Shown here piece by piece: positions 55,403 to 64,000 of a stretch of 64,000 nt of DNA. The notes under the pieces are model-generated. The model had not been told where the DNA came from, made no database searches, and saw only the letters and a list, made by a program, of their open reading frames with translations. Made by a program: the position numbers and the translations under genes. Positions within the stretch are counted from its first letter, which is position 1; each line of letters starts with the position of its first letter. The DNA comes from Flavobacterium sp. GTDB lineage: Bacteria > Bacteroidota > Bacteroidia > Flavobacteriales > Flavobacteriaceae. The DNA is taken from contig NZ_JBCNKR010000006.1 of the NCBI RefSeq assembly GCF_039595935.1, positions 3,010,001-3,074,000 on the forward strand. Reading direction: 5' to 3'.

Positions 55403-57361
55403 TTAGTTTAAGAGTTTGTTTGTAAATAGATAATCTGCTGACTGATACCATGCAATGGTCTCCTCAAGGAAAGATTTATCGATAGGAATCTTGACAAGGC
55501 TATTGTCGGATTTGTTCCAGTTATAGAAAGCCTGTCTTTTCTGGTCTGAAAGAATCATTACTTTTTCTTTTTTCATCAGCACCAGCTTGCGGTATGTACC
55601 CAGAAAGGCCCGTTGCTCAAATTCGGGCGCAAGTACATCTTTTCCAAAGAAATCAGATTCGTAATGCCACTTAAACAATGAAAATACCGTTGGCCAGAGG
55701 TCGATCTGTGAACATTGTTTCTGGATTTTTTGATTATATCCTTCAGGCATATTAACAATAAAGGCTGGAATATGATAGTTGGCAACATCGATTTCATCTT
55801 TTCCGGCGCTGCTGGCGCAATGGTCGGCAATAACTATGAAAACGGTGTTTTTATACCAAGGCTTAGTGCGTGCCTTGGCAAATAGCTGTCTAAGTGCATA
55901 ATCGGTATATTTTACGGCTCCTTCGCGGCTGGTTCCTGAGGGGATGTCGATTTTACCCGAAGGATACGTAAAAGGCCTGTGATTGGATGTGGTCATGACA
56001 AAATTAAAGAAAGGTTTTCCATCCTTATACTGTTTGTCAGCAACGGTCAGCATTTTATTGAAAATGTCCTCATCGCAGATTCCCCATGCGTTTTCAAAGG
56101 TCACTTCCTTATCAGAAATATTGTGACGGACTGTTTTAATTTTGTCGCTCAGAACGCTTCCCCGGCCCCTATCATATATCGTAAAACCATTACCCCCGAA
56201 ATATGAATTCATATTATCAAAATATCCGTCCCCGCCATAGAAAAAATTACAGTCATAAGACTTTGAGTTAAACACATTGCTGACTGTATACAAGTTTTGA
56301 TTATCTGGCCTTTTTACAATTGACTGTCCAGGTGTCGGGGGTATGCACAGGGTAACCGCTTCCATTCCTCTAACCGTTCTGGTTCCGGTGGCATATAAAT
56401 CGTTAAAGAAGATGCTTTCCTGAGCCAGACTGTCCAAAAAGGGAGTAATGTTTTCTTTATTTCCAAATTCTTTCAAAAAGCTTGCGCTGAAGCTCTCCAT
56501 CAGCACAAAGACCACATTTTTACGCTGCAACGCTGACTTGCTGTCTTTAATGCTTCTATGGATTGAGTAACCGGTTGTGGCAAAAGTGGTTGTTGAGTCT
56601 TTTAGTTTATTTTTGACAATTTCAAAGGCAGTGTCATTGTCAATTGTGGTATAAAAATCGGGATATTTCATCTGATTGTTTCGAAATGCGGCAAAAAAGG
56701 AGTAGATGCCTGATTTGGATATTTCCGAATTATATCTGTTAGAAGACCATTCTGCGTGGCTATTGGAAATAAACGAAGCAAAGAACACCGCAGTTGCAGC
56801 AGATATGCCCAGCACTGCCAGCCTAAGTCTTATATCAGACGACGATGAAAATGTCTGTTTGAAAGCACCGCTTCTAAAAAATATATACAATACCATCACA
56901 GAGAGAAAGAGCACTCCAGAAATCAGTACAGGCAGAGGGTAGGACTGCTGAATGTTGGCAACCACCTCATGGGTATATATAAGATAGTCGACAGCAATAA
57001 AATTAAAACGCGTCTTAAACTCATCCCAGAATGTCAGCTCGGCAAAAAATGTAAATACCAGTATGAATACATTTAAGGAAGTGAAAAAAGTGATTATTAT
57101 TCGATCAGCAATAGAACCGGCCCATTTATCAGGCATAAAAGTATAAAAAAGTATTCCGGGCAGTGAAATGAAAATAATGGTGCCGGTGTCAAAAAACAAA
57201 CCTGTTAAAAGTGTTCTCAGCACATCTGCAATATTCCATGAAACTTCATCATACTGCCAGATAAAAAAAACAATTCTTAGGATTTGTGAAACGATTAAAA
57301 ACCAGATCATAAAATGAACCAGCAGTGCGTACCTGCCGGTTCTAAAAGACAATTTACTCAT
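55403..57361 (-). CDS. LtaS/MdoB-type phosphoglycerol or phosphoethanolamine transferase
   Basis: A 652-residue protein with five N-terminal membrane helices (residues 10-200) and a periplasmic alkaline-phosphatase/sulfatase domain. Metal-binding VVFVLMESFSASFL and IVIADHCASS, and the nucleophile Thr in ATGTRTVRG are visible. In Gram-negatives such enzymes decorate lipids or glycans with phosphoglycerol. It has a 38-bp motif (57382-57419) upstream that also occurs before the two-component genes. Confidence 0.88.
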   Translation of the reverse strand: MSKLSFRTGRYALLVHFMIWFLIVSQILRIVFFIWQYDEVSWNIADVLRTLLTGLFFDTGTIIFISLPGILFYTFMPDKWAGSIADRIIITFFTSLNVFILVFTFFAELTFWDEFKTRFNFIAVDYLIYTHEVVANIQQSYPLPVLISGVLFLSVMVLYIFFRSGAFKQTFSSSSDIRLRLAVLGISAATAVFFASFISNSHAEWSSNRYNSEISKSGIYSFFAAFRNNQMKYPDFYTTIDNDTAFEIVKNKLKDSTTTFATTGYSIHRSIKDSKSALQRKNVVFVLMESFSASFLKEFGNKENITPFLDSLAQESIFFNDLYATGTRTVRGMEAVTLCIPPTPGQSIVKRPDNQNLYTVSNVFNSKSYDCNFFYGGDGYFDNMNSYFGGNGFTIYDRGRGSVLSDKIKTVRHNISDKEVTFENAWGICDEDIFNKMLTVADKQYKDGKPFFNFVMTTSNHRPFTYPSGKIDIPSGTSREGAVKYTDYALRQLFAKARTKPWYKNTVFIVIADHCASSAGKDEIDVANYHIPAFIVNMPEGYNQKIQKQCSQIDLWPTVFSLFKWHYESDFFGKDVLAPEFEQRAFLGTYRKLVLMKKEKVMILSDQKRQAFYNWNKSDNSLVKIPIDKSFLEETIAWYQSADYLFTNKLLN

Positions 57362-57381
57362 AAACTATTAATAACACAACA

Positions 57382-57419
57382 AAGTTTACAACCCAATTTT
57401 GTATTAATCCTGAATTTTG
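57382..57419. repeat. 38-bp motif upstream of the ltaS-like gene, copy 1
   Basis: Shares 35 of 38 bases with 59559-59596. It contains AATTTTG twice, 18 nt apart (57395-57401 and 57413-57419). It lies 21-58 nt upstream of the ltaS-like start, a suitable place for a response-regulator site. Confidence 0.65.
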
Positions 57420-57496
57420 GTTTTTATTAAGAAATCTTGTAGTTTATCGTAGTAAAATTCGTATTTTTTGATATGTTCAGGATATGAAAACGATCT

Positions 57497-58762
57497 TCAG
57501 AAATGAATGCTGAAGGAATGAAAACCATTGTAAAATGAATAATTGATCTTCCAGCCGCTAAGTTCAGTAATCTTTTTTATTATGGATAGCCCAAGTCCAT
57601 TTCCTTTGGAAGAAGATCCGCTGTTAAAGAAACGATTAAAAAGTTTGTCTATTGGAAGCGATTTGTCATCTCCTGTATTTAATACAAGCAGTTCGTTTTT
57701 CATTATCCTTATGATGATGGTGCCGTTAGTGCGGTTATGTCTTATGGCATTAAGTACGAGGTTGTTAATTAAAATCTCCGTAAGGGTGGGATTTCCGCTT
57801 ATCAGCAGTTTTTCGGAAGTCTGCACATTTATTTCTATATTTTTAAGATTTGCCTGTTCAGTAAAAAAATCAAGGTGTTTTTCAATTTGCTCGTTAATCG
57901 AAATTGTATTTTTTTCAAGATAAATCTCGTGTTCAATTTTGGAAAGAAGAAGCAGGTTTTTGTTCAATCGGTTTAACTTGACCACATCCCTGCTTAACGA
58001 TCCCAAAACCTTTGTCTGTTCCTTGTTGAGCTGCATCTGAAATAATACATCGATTTTGTTTTGGAACAGAGCAAGGGGCGTCTGGAGTTCATGCGCAGCA
58101 TTCTCGACAAATTCTCGCTGGCTCTTATAAATGGCAGTATTCTTCTCTATGAGTGTTTCAAGGCTTTTATTGAGGCGTTCAAATTCATCGATGTCGGTTT
58201 CGACGAAATGAGGGGGTTTGCTTTTATCGATCTCAAATTCATGAATCTGATCCAGCGTATTATAGAACGGCTTCCAGCGTTTGGAAGCGGTTTTTTTTGA
58301 TAGCCAGACAATGCCTATAAAAAGTATTACGATTATAAAAGTAAACATTCCGGCAATACTGTATACAAGGCGCTCCATTTCCAAGAGATGTATTTTCTCT
58401 GTATAGGTATATTTCCTGCCTGCAATTTCTACAGGTGCGTAAATGATGCGGAATGGTTCTTTCTCTTCCGCTATTGAGTCTTCCATCGTTGTCCCTACGA
58501 TTGAGTCTCTGGTAATTCCCATGTCGGGCAGAATTGTAAAGTGCAGATTGAACCTGTTCCACGTTTTGATATCGTCAGTTGTAAAGTTCTTACTGCTCTG
58601 GTTAACAAAGGCATTTTTATGCTGCTGGAGCACTTCTTCGGTTTCATAAATATACAGCCACTGGCTTACGAAATAGAATATAGGCGCACAGACAAAAAGT
58701 GTAACGGCTGCCAGGGCAAGGAAATCCCGTGTTGTTTTATGCAGTAATTTATTTTTATTCAT
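57497..58762 (-). CDS. Sensor histidine kinase
   Basis: A 421-residue kinase with two membrane helices (about residues 12-35 and 135-160) and a periplasmic loop, then HisKA (FVENAAHELQTPLALF with the phospho-His) and HATPase (LVLNAIRHNR, GNGLGLSIIKKITE). Its ATG overlaps the stop of the response regulator (ATGA at 58759-58762). Probably controls envelope-modification genes nearby. Confidence 0.92.
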   Translation of the reverse strand: MNKNKLLHKTTRDFLALAAVTLFVCAPIFYFVSQWLYIYETEEVLQQHKNAFVNQSSKNFTTDDIKTWNRFNLHFTILPDMGITRDSIVGTTMEDSIAEEKEPFRIIYAPVEIAGRKYTYTEKIHLLEMERLVYSIAGMFTFIIVILFIGIVWLSKKTASKRWKPFYNTLDQIHEFEIDKSKPPHFVETDIDEFERLNKSLETLIEKNTAIYKSQREFVENAAHELQTPLALFQNKIDVLFQMQLNKEQTKVLGSLSRDVVKLNRLNKNLLLLSKIEHEIYLEKNTISINEQIEKHLDFFTEQANLKNIEINVQTSEKLLISGNPTLTEILINNLVLNAIRHNRTNGTIIIRIMKNELLVLNTGDDKSLPIDKLFNRFFNSGSSSKGNGLGLSIIKKITELSGWKINYSFYNGFHSFSIHF

Positions 58763-59433
58763 TTTCCCCATTTATATCCTTCACCGTAGACTGTTTTGAT
58801 GTAGTCTCCAGATCCGGCTTTAGCCAATTTCTTTTTTAGATTCTTGATGTGCGCGTATATAAAATCGTGGCTGTCCAGCATATCGGCCATATCTCCTGAA
58901 ATATGTTCTGCAATCGCCGCCTTGGAGAGTACCTTGTCATTATTTCCGACGAGGAAAAGTAGCAGGTTGAGCTCTTTTCTTGTCAAATCCACTTTTTCTT
59001 CATTTACAAGCACGGTCTTAGTGAAAATCTCAATGCGGATTTCCTTAAAGACAATTGAGTTGATCCCTTTAAAGTTCCTTCTTCTCACGAGCGCCTGCAT
59101 CCTCACCAGAAGTTCCGCAAGGTGGAAAGGCTTAGTGAGATAGTCGTCCGCTCCCAGGCTGAACCCCTCAATTCTGGATTCGAGGGTTTCCTTGGCTGAA
59201 ATTATAATAACCCCATCGGTCTTATCCTTGTTTCTGAGTTCCTTTAAAATATCAAAGCCATTGCCATCCGGCAGGGCCAGATCTAAAAGTATGCAGTCAT
59301 AATCGTAATTATCGATTTTATGAACGGCCTGCACATAACTATGCACGGTTTCGCATTGGATACCGTTGTCCTTAAAATAACTTTTGATTATCTGAGCTAT
59401 TTCCTGCTCGTCTTCTATAATTAGAACTTTCAT
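58759..59433 (-). CDS. OmpR-family response regulator
   Basis: A 224-residue regulator: receiver domain with phospho-Asp in CILLDLALPDG and Lys in DYLTKPF, and a winged-helix C terminus (RKELNLLLFLVGNNDKVLS, KTVYGEGYKWGK). Cotranscribed with the kinase. A copy of the 38-bp motif lies 126 nt upstream, consistent with autoregulation. Confidence 0.93.
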   Translation of the reverse strand: MKVLIIEDEQEIAQIIKSYFKDNGIQCETVHSYVQAVHKIDNYDYDCILLDLALPDGNGFDILKELRNKDKTDGVIIISAKETLESRIEGFSLGADDYLTKPFHLAELLVRMQALVRRRNFKGINSIVFKEIRIEIFTKTVLVNEEKVDLTRKELNLLLFLVGNNDKVLSKAAIAEHISGDMADMLDSHDFIYAHIKNLKKKLAKAGSGDYIKTVYGEGYKWGK

Positions 59434-59558
59434 ATAAAAAATTAAATTACAATTGAAAAACAGATATATACTTAATAAATTTAAGAAATTTAAAAGAGAC
59501 AGCTGCCCCTATTGAGATCTTAATTTAGAAACTACGGATCGGATTTTCCAAAACCACT

Positions 59559-59596
59559 AAGTTTACAATTCAATTTTGAATTAATCCTGAATTTTG
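59559..59596. repeat. 38-bp motif upstream of the response regulator, copy 2
   Basis: Three mismatches against 57382-57419, with the AATTTTG pair at the same 18-nt spacing. Situated in the gap between the two response regulator genes. Confidence 0.65.
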
Positions 59597-59700
59597 CTTA
59601 ATTTAGAGTGTTAATTTTTGAAATTATTTTGAAATTTTAGAATTAAAAGAAAAAGGCTATGTTTCTTACGATAGATCAGTATTTCATTTTATTTTGAGTT

Positions 59701-60384
59701 TCACAGTTTATGCTTAAGCATATATCCGGTACCTTTTATGGTATGGATTAACGGAACGGGGAAGGGTTTATCCAGCTTGTTTCTCAAGTAATTGATGTAA
59801 ACATCAACGGTATTTGTAGCCATATTAAGTTCCATATTCCAAACAGCCTGCGCAATAGCGGTCCGTGATAATGCTTTTTCGCGGTTTTTCATCAGGAAAA
59901 TCAAAAGTTTTAATTCCCTTGATGAAAGATTAAGCTGTTTTCCATCCCTTGAGGCGCACTGCTCTTTCATGTTTAATTCTATTCCTGCATATATCTGAAA
60001 ATCTACTATGCCGCGCGAGAATTCGACACGGCGCAGCTGTGCATCAATACGTGCCAGAAGTTCGTCAAATGAAAATGGTTTGGAAAGATAGTCGTCGGCT
60101 CCGGCTTTAAGCCCCTTTACTTTTTCCTGGGGCGAACTCAAGGCACTCACGATAAGGATAGGTATAAGTATTTTTTGATTTCTCAGAACCTCGGAAACCC
60201 TAAAGCCGTCTATATCGGGAAGTATGATGTCCAATATAAGAATGTCGTAAGTATTTTCGACTGCCTCCTTTATTGCTTGAAAACCTTCCGCGACATGTTT
60301 TACCTCAAAGAGATGTTCCTCCAAGCCTCTTTTAATCAGTGAAGCTATTCGGTGGTCATCTTCAGCTAGGAGGACTCTAGTCAT
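59701..60384 (-). CDS. Second OmpR-family response regulator, no adjacent kinase
   Basis: A 227-residue regulator with receiver (LILDIILPDIDG, DYLSKPFSFDEL) and winged-helix domain (SSRELKLLIFLMKNREKALS, HTIKGTGYMLKHKL). No kinase gene is next to it; it may work with the kinase at 57.5 kb or with one elsewhere. Confidence 0.92.
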   Translation of the reverse strand: MTRVLLAEDDHRIASLIKRGLEEHLFEVKHVAEGFQAIKEAVENTYDILILDIILPDIDGFRVSEVLRNQKILIPILIVSALSSPQEKVKGLKAGADDYLSKPFSFDELLARIDAQLRRVEFSRGIVDFQIYAGIELNMKEQCASRDGKQLNLSSRELKLLIFLMKNREKALSRTAIAQAVWNMELNMATNTVDVYINYLRNKLDKPFPVPLIHTIKGTGYMLKHKL

Positions 60385-60493
60385 GGCAGTTAAAGGTAAA
60401 ATGTTTTTGATTCAGTAATAGTTATAAAAAATGCGTTGTTCTTATATTTTTTTTTAAGTGAAAGTATTGACCTTCAGCCCGAATGCAAAGGTT

Positions 60494-61141
60494 TTATTTT
60501 TGGGCAATACTGGAGACGATATTGATTGTCAGGGCCAGAATTGTTGTATTGAAAATAAAGGAAAGTACACCATGGACCAAGGCAGTACGCCTTATTTTTT
60601 TTTCCAGAATTGCTACGTCTGAGACCTGAAAAGTAGTACCGATAACAAAAGAAAAATATACAAAATCAAGATAATCCGGCTCCTGGTCTCCTGGGAAATC
60701 AAGACCACTGTGGCAATAATGCAAATGTGCATACTTAAAGGCGAAAGTAGTATGGACAATCGCCCATGCCGTGCCGACAGATGTGAGGGTCATCAATATA
60801 TGAGCAAGCAAGGTAATGCCTGTTTTTTCATCAGCTGAGATGTATAGAAATAAGATGCCAAGCAGGCTGACTGCTGTTGTCAAAAGTATGAACAGAGAAA
60901 GGACTGTCCTGTTTGAATCCTGGTCTTTTGCAATCTTTTTAAGTTCCTGGACGTGACAGGTGAGTATTGTAAACCATGCAAAAAATAAGTGGGTAAAGGA
61001 AAATGCAAGCCATACTGCCATCCAATGTACCGGCGTTTTGTCAACTCCGGCGAAAACCAGTGCTGTAATTCCTGCCGCTGCCGCAGATATAATAAATCTT
61101 ATGCCATGGCTTAGTTTATTTATTTTAGCTTTTATATCCAT
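60494..61141 (-). CDS. DUF1345 inner membrane protein
   Basis: A 215-residue protein with five or six membrane helices and the DUF1345 signature PDYLDFVYFSFVIGTTFQVSD. Function unknown. It shares orientation with the surrounding regulators and the EptA remnant. Confidence 0.85.
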   Translation of the reverse strand: MDIKAKINKLSHGIRFIISAAAAGITALVFAGVDKTPVHWMAVWLAFSFTHLFFAWFTILTCHVQELKKIAKDQDSNRTVLSLFILLTTAVSLLGILFLYISADEKTGITLLAHILMTLTSVGTAWAIVHTTFAFKYAHLHYCHSGLDFPGDQEPDYLDFVYFSFVIGTTFQVSDVAILEKKIRRTALVHGVLSFIFNTTILALTINIVSSIAQK

Positions 61142-61257
61142 ATCAATTTCAATTGCAGATTATTTTTATTTTCCTGTTTCCGGCCAGCTGGAATTATGAC
61201 ATGTTGTCGCATTTTTAGGCTTATTCAACTTTTTGTTTGTTGTAAACATTACGGTCA

Positions 61258-61818
61258 CTATTTGTAAATGCTCCTACTTTGATCATAAACCGGACTTGAG
61301 ATATTCAAAAAATTCAAGACGCTGTGAAATACATGGCCTTGTGTCAAGTTCTGGTTGGATTTAAGTTTTTTAGAACCTTGGGAAACCCACACAATAAAAG
61401 GAATTTCATACTGCTCCTTCGGGGCAATGCTCAGGGGAAGACCATGCATATAAAGATTTTTTTCTCCAAGTGATTCACCATGGTCAGAGACAAAAATCAT
61501 TGTGCTGTTGTATTCTTTGAGCTGCTCCAGCTCCTTAATAACGGAATTGAGTATAAAGTCAGTATAGACAACTGTGTTATCGTAAGCATTTAGTAATTCA
61601 TTCTGTGTGCAGTTACCAAGTTCGACGCTGCTGCAGACCGGTTTGAAATTTTCAAACTGGGAGGGGTATTTCTTGGAGTAATTAGGGCCATGGCTGGTAC
61701 TGGTATGAAGCACAATAAGTATTTTGTTTTTTTTGCTTGAGCGCACCTGTTCCTTTAAAAGGGTAAGCAGGATTTCATCATAACCGCAGGTTTCCCCTTT
61801 GCAGGCGGATGAGTGAAG
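61258..61818 (-). pseudogene. eptA: EptA-type lipid A phosphoethanolamine transferase, C-terminal fragment
   Basis: The frame is open from about 61818 (no start codon of its own) and reads HSSACKGETCGYDEILL, then VLHTSTSHGP, KPVCSSVELGNCTQ, AYDNTVVYTDFIL, VSDHGESLGE and PKEQYEIPFIVW, all typical of the C-terminal sulfatase-like domain of EptA. The membrane domain and nucleophile Thr region are missing; the sequence changes to traJ on the other strand at about 61.8 kb. It is non-functional as is. Confidence 0.75.
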
Positions 61819-62402
61819 TACTGCGAGTCTTGTTTGAAGCTGCTGCCTTGTGTATTGACACGCTTAGGACTTTTCAATTGGTGGTACTCTCAATACTTGG
61901 ACCCCTTGTATTTGGGATAGCGGTCTTTGATGGATTTCAGCATACACTTACTGTTTGGCTGGCAAGATATATCAATATTTATTTATGGCTTCCTGTTGCA
62001 AATATCTTTGGAAGCATCATCGGTAAAATCCAGGAACTAATGCTCAAGCTGGATTTATCACAGGTCGAAGCTACTGGTGATACTTTCTTTAGCAGGACTG
62101 ATATGTCATATCTCATTTTTATGATTATTGGGATCATCGGATATTTTACTGTCCCATCAGTAGCTAATTACATCGTTCACGCAGGTGGAGGCGGAGCCTT
62201 AGGGCAGAAAGTTACTGGTATGTTTAGCAGTACTACTAATTCAGTTATTACAAAAACTTCTCAAGGCGCTGGTATGGTAATGGACTCAATGGGAAATGCT
62301 GCAGGCCAAATGTCACAAAGCATGTCCTCATCAGCTGGTAATACTCCGTATTTCAAAGAGAGAGGAAATTACATGAATGATAAGCTAAAAGGAAATTCAT
62401 AG
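61809..62402 (+). pseudogene. traJ: TraJ conjugation protein, C-terminal fragment
   Basis: Only the last 197 residues of TraJ remain: SEVLRVLFEAAALCIDTL, SILGPLVFGIAVFDGFQHTL, NIYLWLPVANIFGSIIGKIQ and a Gly/Ser/Met-rich tail. Full TraJ of CTnDOT-type elements has more N-terminal membrane and domain sequence. It is cut at about 61.8 kb against the EptA fragment. Downstream genes keep the conserved traK-traL-traM order. Confidence 0.75.
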
Positions 62403-62421
62403 TAACCTAAAAAGATAAAAG

Positions 62422-63042
62422 ATGTTTACTAAAATGAAAAATATAGATACTGCATTCCGATATGTTAGAGGATTTACAATGCTGATAATTGCAGGATGTA
62501 TTATCATCTGTTGTTACACACTTTATAAAAGCTTTGAGTCTGTTGCCCTGATGCAGGATAAGGTTTATATTCTTGCCAATGGGAAAGCTATGGAAGCATA
62601 TGCATCAGATAGAAGGGATAATGTACCTGTGGAAGCAAGAGATCATGTAAAAACATTTCATAAATTTTTCTTTACCCTTGATCCTGATGATAAAGTAATT
62701 AAAACCAATGTTACAAAAGCTCTTTATCTGGCTGATGACAGTGCAAAACGAATTTATGATGATCTAAAAGAGAATGGTTTCTACTCTGGAATCATTTCAG
62801 GAAATATAAGCCAGACAATCCAGATTGACAGCATAACTATAGATATCAAAGAATACCCGTACCGCTTTCAATGCTATGCCAAACAAAGCATAATAAGAAC
62901 TACCAGTATCTTGAAAAGAAGCCTTATAACCCAAGGAAGCATTCGTAATGTATCTAGAAGCGACAACAATCCACATGGTTTCTTAATCGAGAGATGGAAT
63001 ACCATCGAAAACAAAGATTTGACTGTTGAAAATAGAAAATAG
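62422..63042 (+). CDS. traK: TraK conjugation protein
   Basis: A 206-residue protein beginning MFTKMKNIDTAFRYVRGF with one membrane anchor (residues 18-34), the typical opening of Bacteroidota TraK (VirB8-like component of the transfer apparatus). Follows traJ by 19 nt. Confidence 0.9.
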   Translation: MFTKMKNIDTAFRYVRGFTMLIIAGCIIICCYTLYKSFESVALMQDKVYILANGKAMEAYASDRRDNVPVEARDHVKTFHKFFFTLDPDDKVIKTNVTKALYLADDSAKRIYDDLKENGFYSGIISGNISQTIQIDSITIDIKEYPYRFQCYAKQSIIRTTSILKRSLITQGSIRNVSRSDNNPHGFLIERWNTIENKDLTVENRK

Positions 63043-63048
63043 ACAGCT

Positions 63049-63315
63049 ATGAAACCACTAATTAAAAAGCGAGAAGAGCCATTTATTTACAATAAGTATT
63101 ATTTATCTGCACAAGATAAGTGGGTGCAAAAAATGAAATTTTTGACGGGCAGACTTTCTAAAAGAGCCATCATTTATCTGCTGGTTCTGTTTACTGTTTT
63201 GGAGGGAGGGTATTTTCTCTATAACATTTACGCAGCGTTCTCAAAGAAAAATTCTGAAATAAATAAAAACCGGGCAACCATTTCAAAAATTAAAAAAATC
63301 AATTTTAAAAAGTAA
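63049..63315 (+). CDS. TraL-like small membrane protein
   Basis: An 88-residue protein with one central membrane helix (AIIYLLVLFTVLEGGYFLYN) and basic flanks. By position between traK and traM and by its layout it corresponds to TraL (DUF3989-type) of Bacteroidota conjugative transposons. Confidence 0.6.
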   Translation: MKPLIKKREEPFIYNKYYLSAQDKWVQKMKFLTGRLSKRAIIYLLVLFTVLEGGYFLYNIYAAFSKKNSEINKNRATISKIKKINFKK

Positions 63316-63319
63316 AGTC

Positions 63320-64000
63320 ATGGAGCAAAAAATAATATCACTCAAAGAATCTAAAAGAAGAAAAATGCTTTTAGTTCTGCCTCTTATAACACTTCCTTTT
63401 ATAACCATATTATTTTACATTTTAGGTGGTGGAAGGATGGAAGCAGAAACCGCAAAAAGGGAAGTAAAAAAGGGATTTAACTTTAATCTTCCCATTCCGA
63501 AATTTAAAGAAGATTCGTCACTCGATAAAATGAGTTACTACGACCAGGCGGCAGTAGATTCCATCAAATTGCTGGAACAAATAAAAAAAGACCCTAATTA
63601 CTCAAATCAAAAAACATTAGAAGGATCAATAGATGTTACGGATAGCGATTTCGGTAGAAGACACAGTTCATTTAATACATCCTCTTATCAAGATGCAAAC
63701 GAAAAGAAAGTTTTTGAAAAACTTAAAGTACTTCAAAAAGTGATCAGCCAGCCTGCTGTCCCTGAAAATTATGGTCAGGATATGAGGGAGTTTGAAAATT
63801 ATGGATCATCAAAAGGTGAATCAGATGCGATAAAAAACTTAGAGCAGATGATGTCACAAATGGGCACTTCACAGGAACCTGATCCTGAACTAAAACAACT
63901 TGGTGGTATGCTGGAAAACATTCTGGATATTCAGCATCCATCACGTGTACAAGAAAAGTTAAAGCAAGCTTCAGAGATAAACAAAGGAAAAGTTTTCACT
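63320..64000 (+). CDS. traM: TraM conjugation protein (5' part, cut by window edge)
   Basis: The frame from ATG 63320 runs off the window. The N terminus (LKESKRRKMLLVLPLITLPF) with one membrane helix and the following disordered Asn/Ser/Gln-rich region (NFNLPIPKFKEDSSLDKM) is typical of Bacteroidota TraM, a VirB10-like component. Confidence 0.85.
   Translation, partial: MEQKIISLKESKRRKMLLVLPLITLPFITILFYILGGGRMEAETAKREVKKGFNFNLPIPKFKEDSSLDKMSYYDQAAVDSIKLLEQIKKDPNYSNQKTLEGSIDVTDSDFGRRHSSFNTSSYQDANEKKVFEKLKVLQKVISQPAVPENYGQDMREFENYGSSKGESDAIKNLEQMMSQMGTSQEPDPELKQLGGMLENILDIQHPSRVQEKLKQASEINKGKVFT

Overview
The window is low-GC DNA from a member of the Bacteroidota, most likely Flavobacterium or a close relative. 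The evidence is Bacteroidota-type promoters (TAnnTTTG boxes, some with an upstream TTTG/TTG), PcfJ/PcfK and TraJ-K-L-M conjugation proteins, DUF3347, DUF6660-like and MbnP/MbnH families, and a CusA/CzcA permease fused to a TolC domain. No rRNA, complete tRNA or CRISPR array was seen. The gene content is largely accessory: metal handling, respiration, envelope modification and pieces of mobile elements.

Layout. 1-7.8 kb (minus strand): a copper/silver efflux operon with a small Cys-rich protein, an HMA-like/DUF3347 protein, a YncE-type propeller, two further DUF3347 proteins, a haem-binding protein and a CusA permease split by a frameshift. 8-10.5 kb: ssb, an unknown gene, PcfK and PcfJ of a conjugative element, then a repeat-rich gap. 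11.4-15.6 kb: a GHKL-type ATPase gene cut off by an IS21-family insertion. 15.7-19.6 kb: a monooxygenase, AraC regulators and a graveyard of gene fragments plus a frameshifted MFS gene. 20-23 kb: a copper-delivery-like module (two small C-x9-C-x3-C proteins, SCO, AraC regulator, YHS-like lipoprotein). 23-28.4 kb: DUF2490 protein, periplasmic carbonic anhydrase, and a cytochrome bd-like membrane pair carrying c-type haem domains. 28.6-33.1 kb: isochorismatase-like hydrolase, AraC regulator, MATE pump, NmrA-like protein and HxlR regulator.

At about 33.3 kb there is what looks like the 3' end of a tRNA followed by a terminator, a possible left boundary of an integrated element extending rightwards. 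Right of it lie a porin-Rieske-dihaem oxidoreductase operon (33.7-36.6 kb); a putative copper-acquisition locus (36.8-42.8 kb: C-x9-C-x3-C protein pseudogene, YtkA/FixH-like lipoprotein, OprC-like TonB-dependent receptor, another C-x9-C-x3-C protein, MbnP, MbnH); a Zn/Co/Cd resistance locus (43-53.5 kb: DUF6660-like protein, CzcA-TolC fusion, CzcB, Fur/Zur, bestrophin, MgtC, P1B-ATPase); an envelope-modification region (54.5-61.8 kb: lipid kinase, LtaS-type transferase, two-component system, second response regulator, DUF1345 protein, broken EptA-type transferase); and TraJ (truncated), TraK, TraL and TraM (61.8-64 kb).

The most interesting signals are: (1) a family of four small proteins with invariant C39-x9-C49-[NH]G[RK]-C53 spacing, placed at copper loci; (2) the OprC-like receptor with CxxxM and HxM motifs next to an MbnP/MbnH pair, with its signal peptide put out of frame by a T6 tract; (3) the bd-like oxidase with fused haem c; (4) a 38-bp motif repeated upstream of the ltaS-like gene and of the two-component operon; and (5) two element or recombination boundaries, the tRNA remnant at 33.3 kb and the eptA/traJ junction at 61.8 kb. 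Several single-base frameshifts next to short runs may be real decay, phase variation or assembly error.
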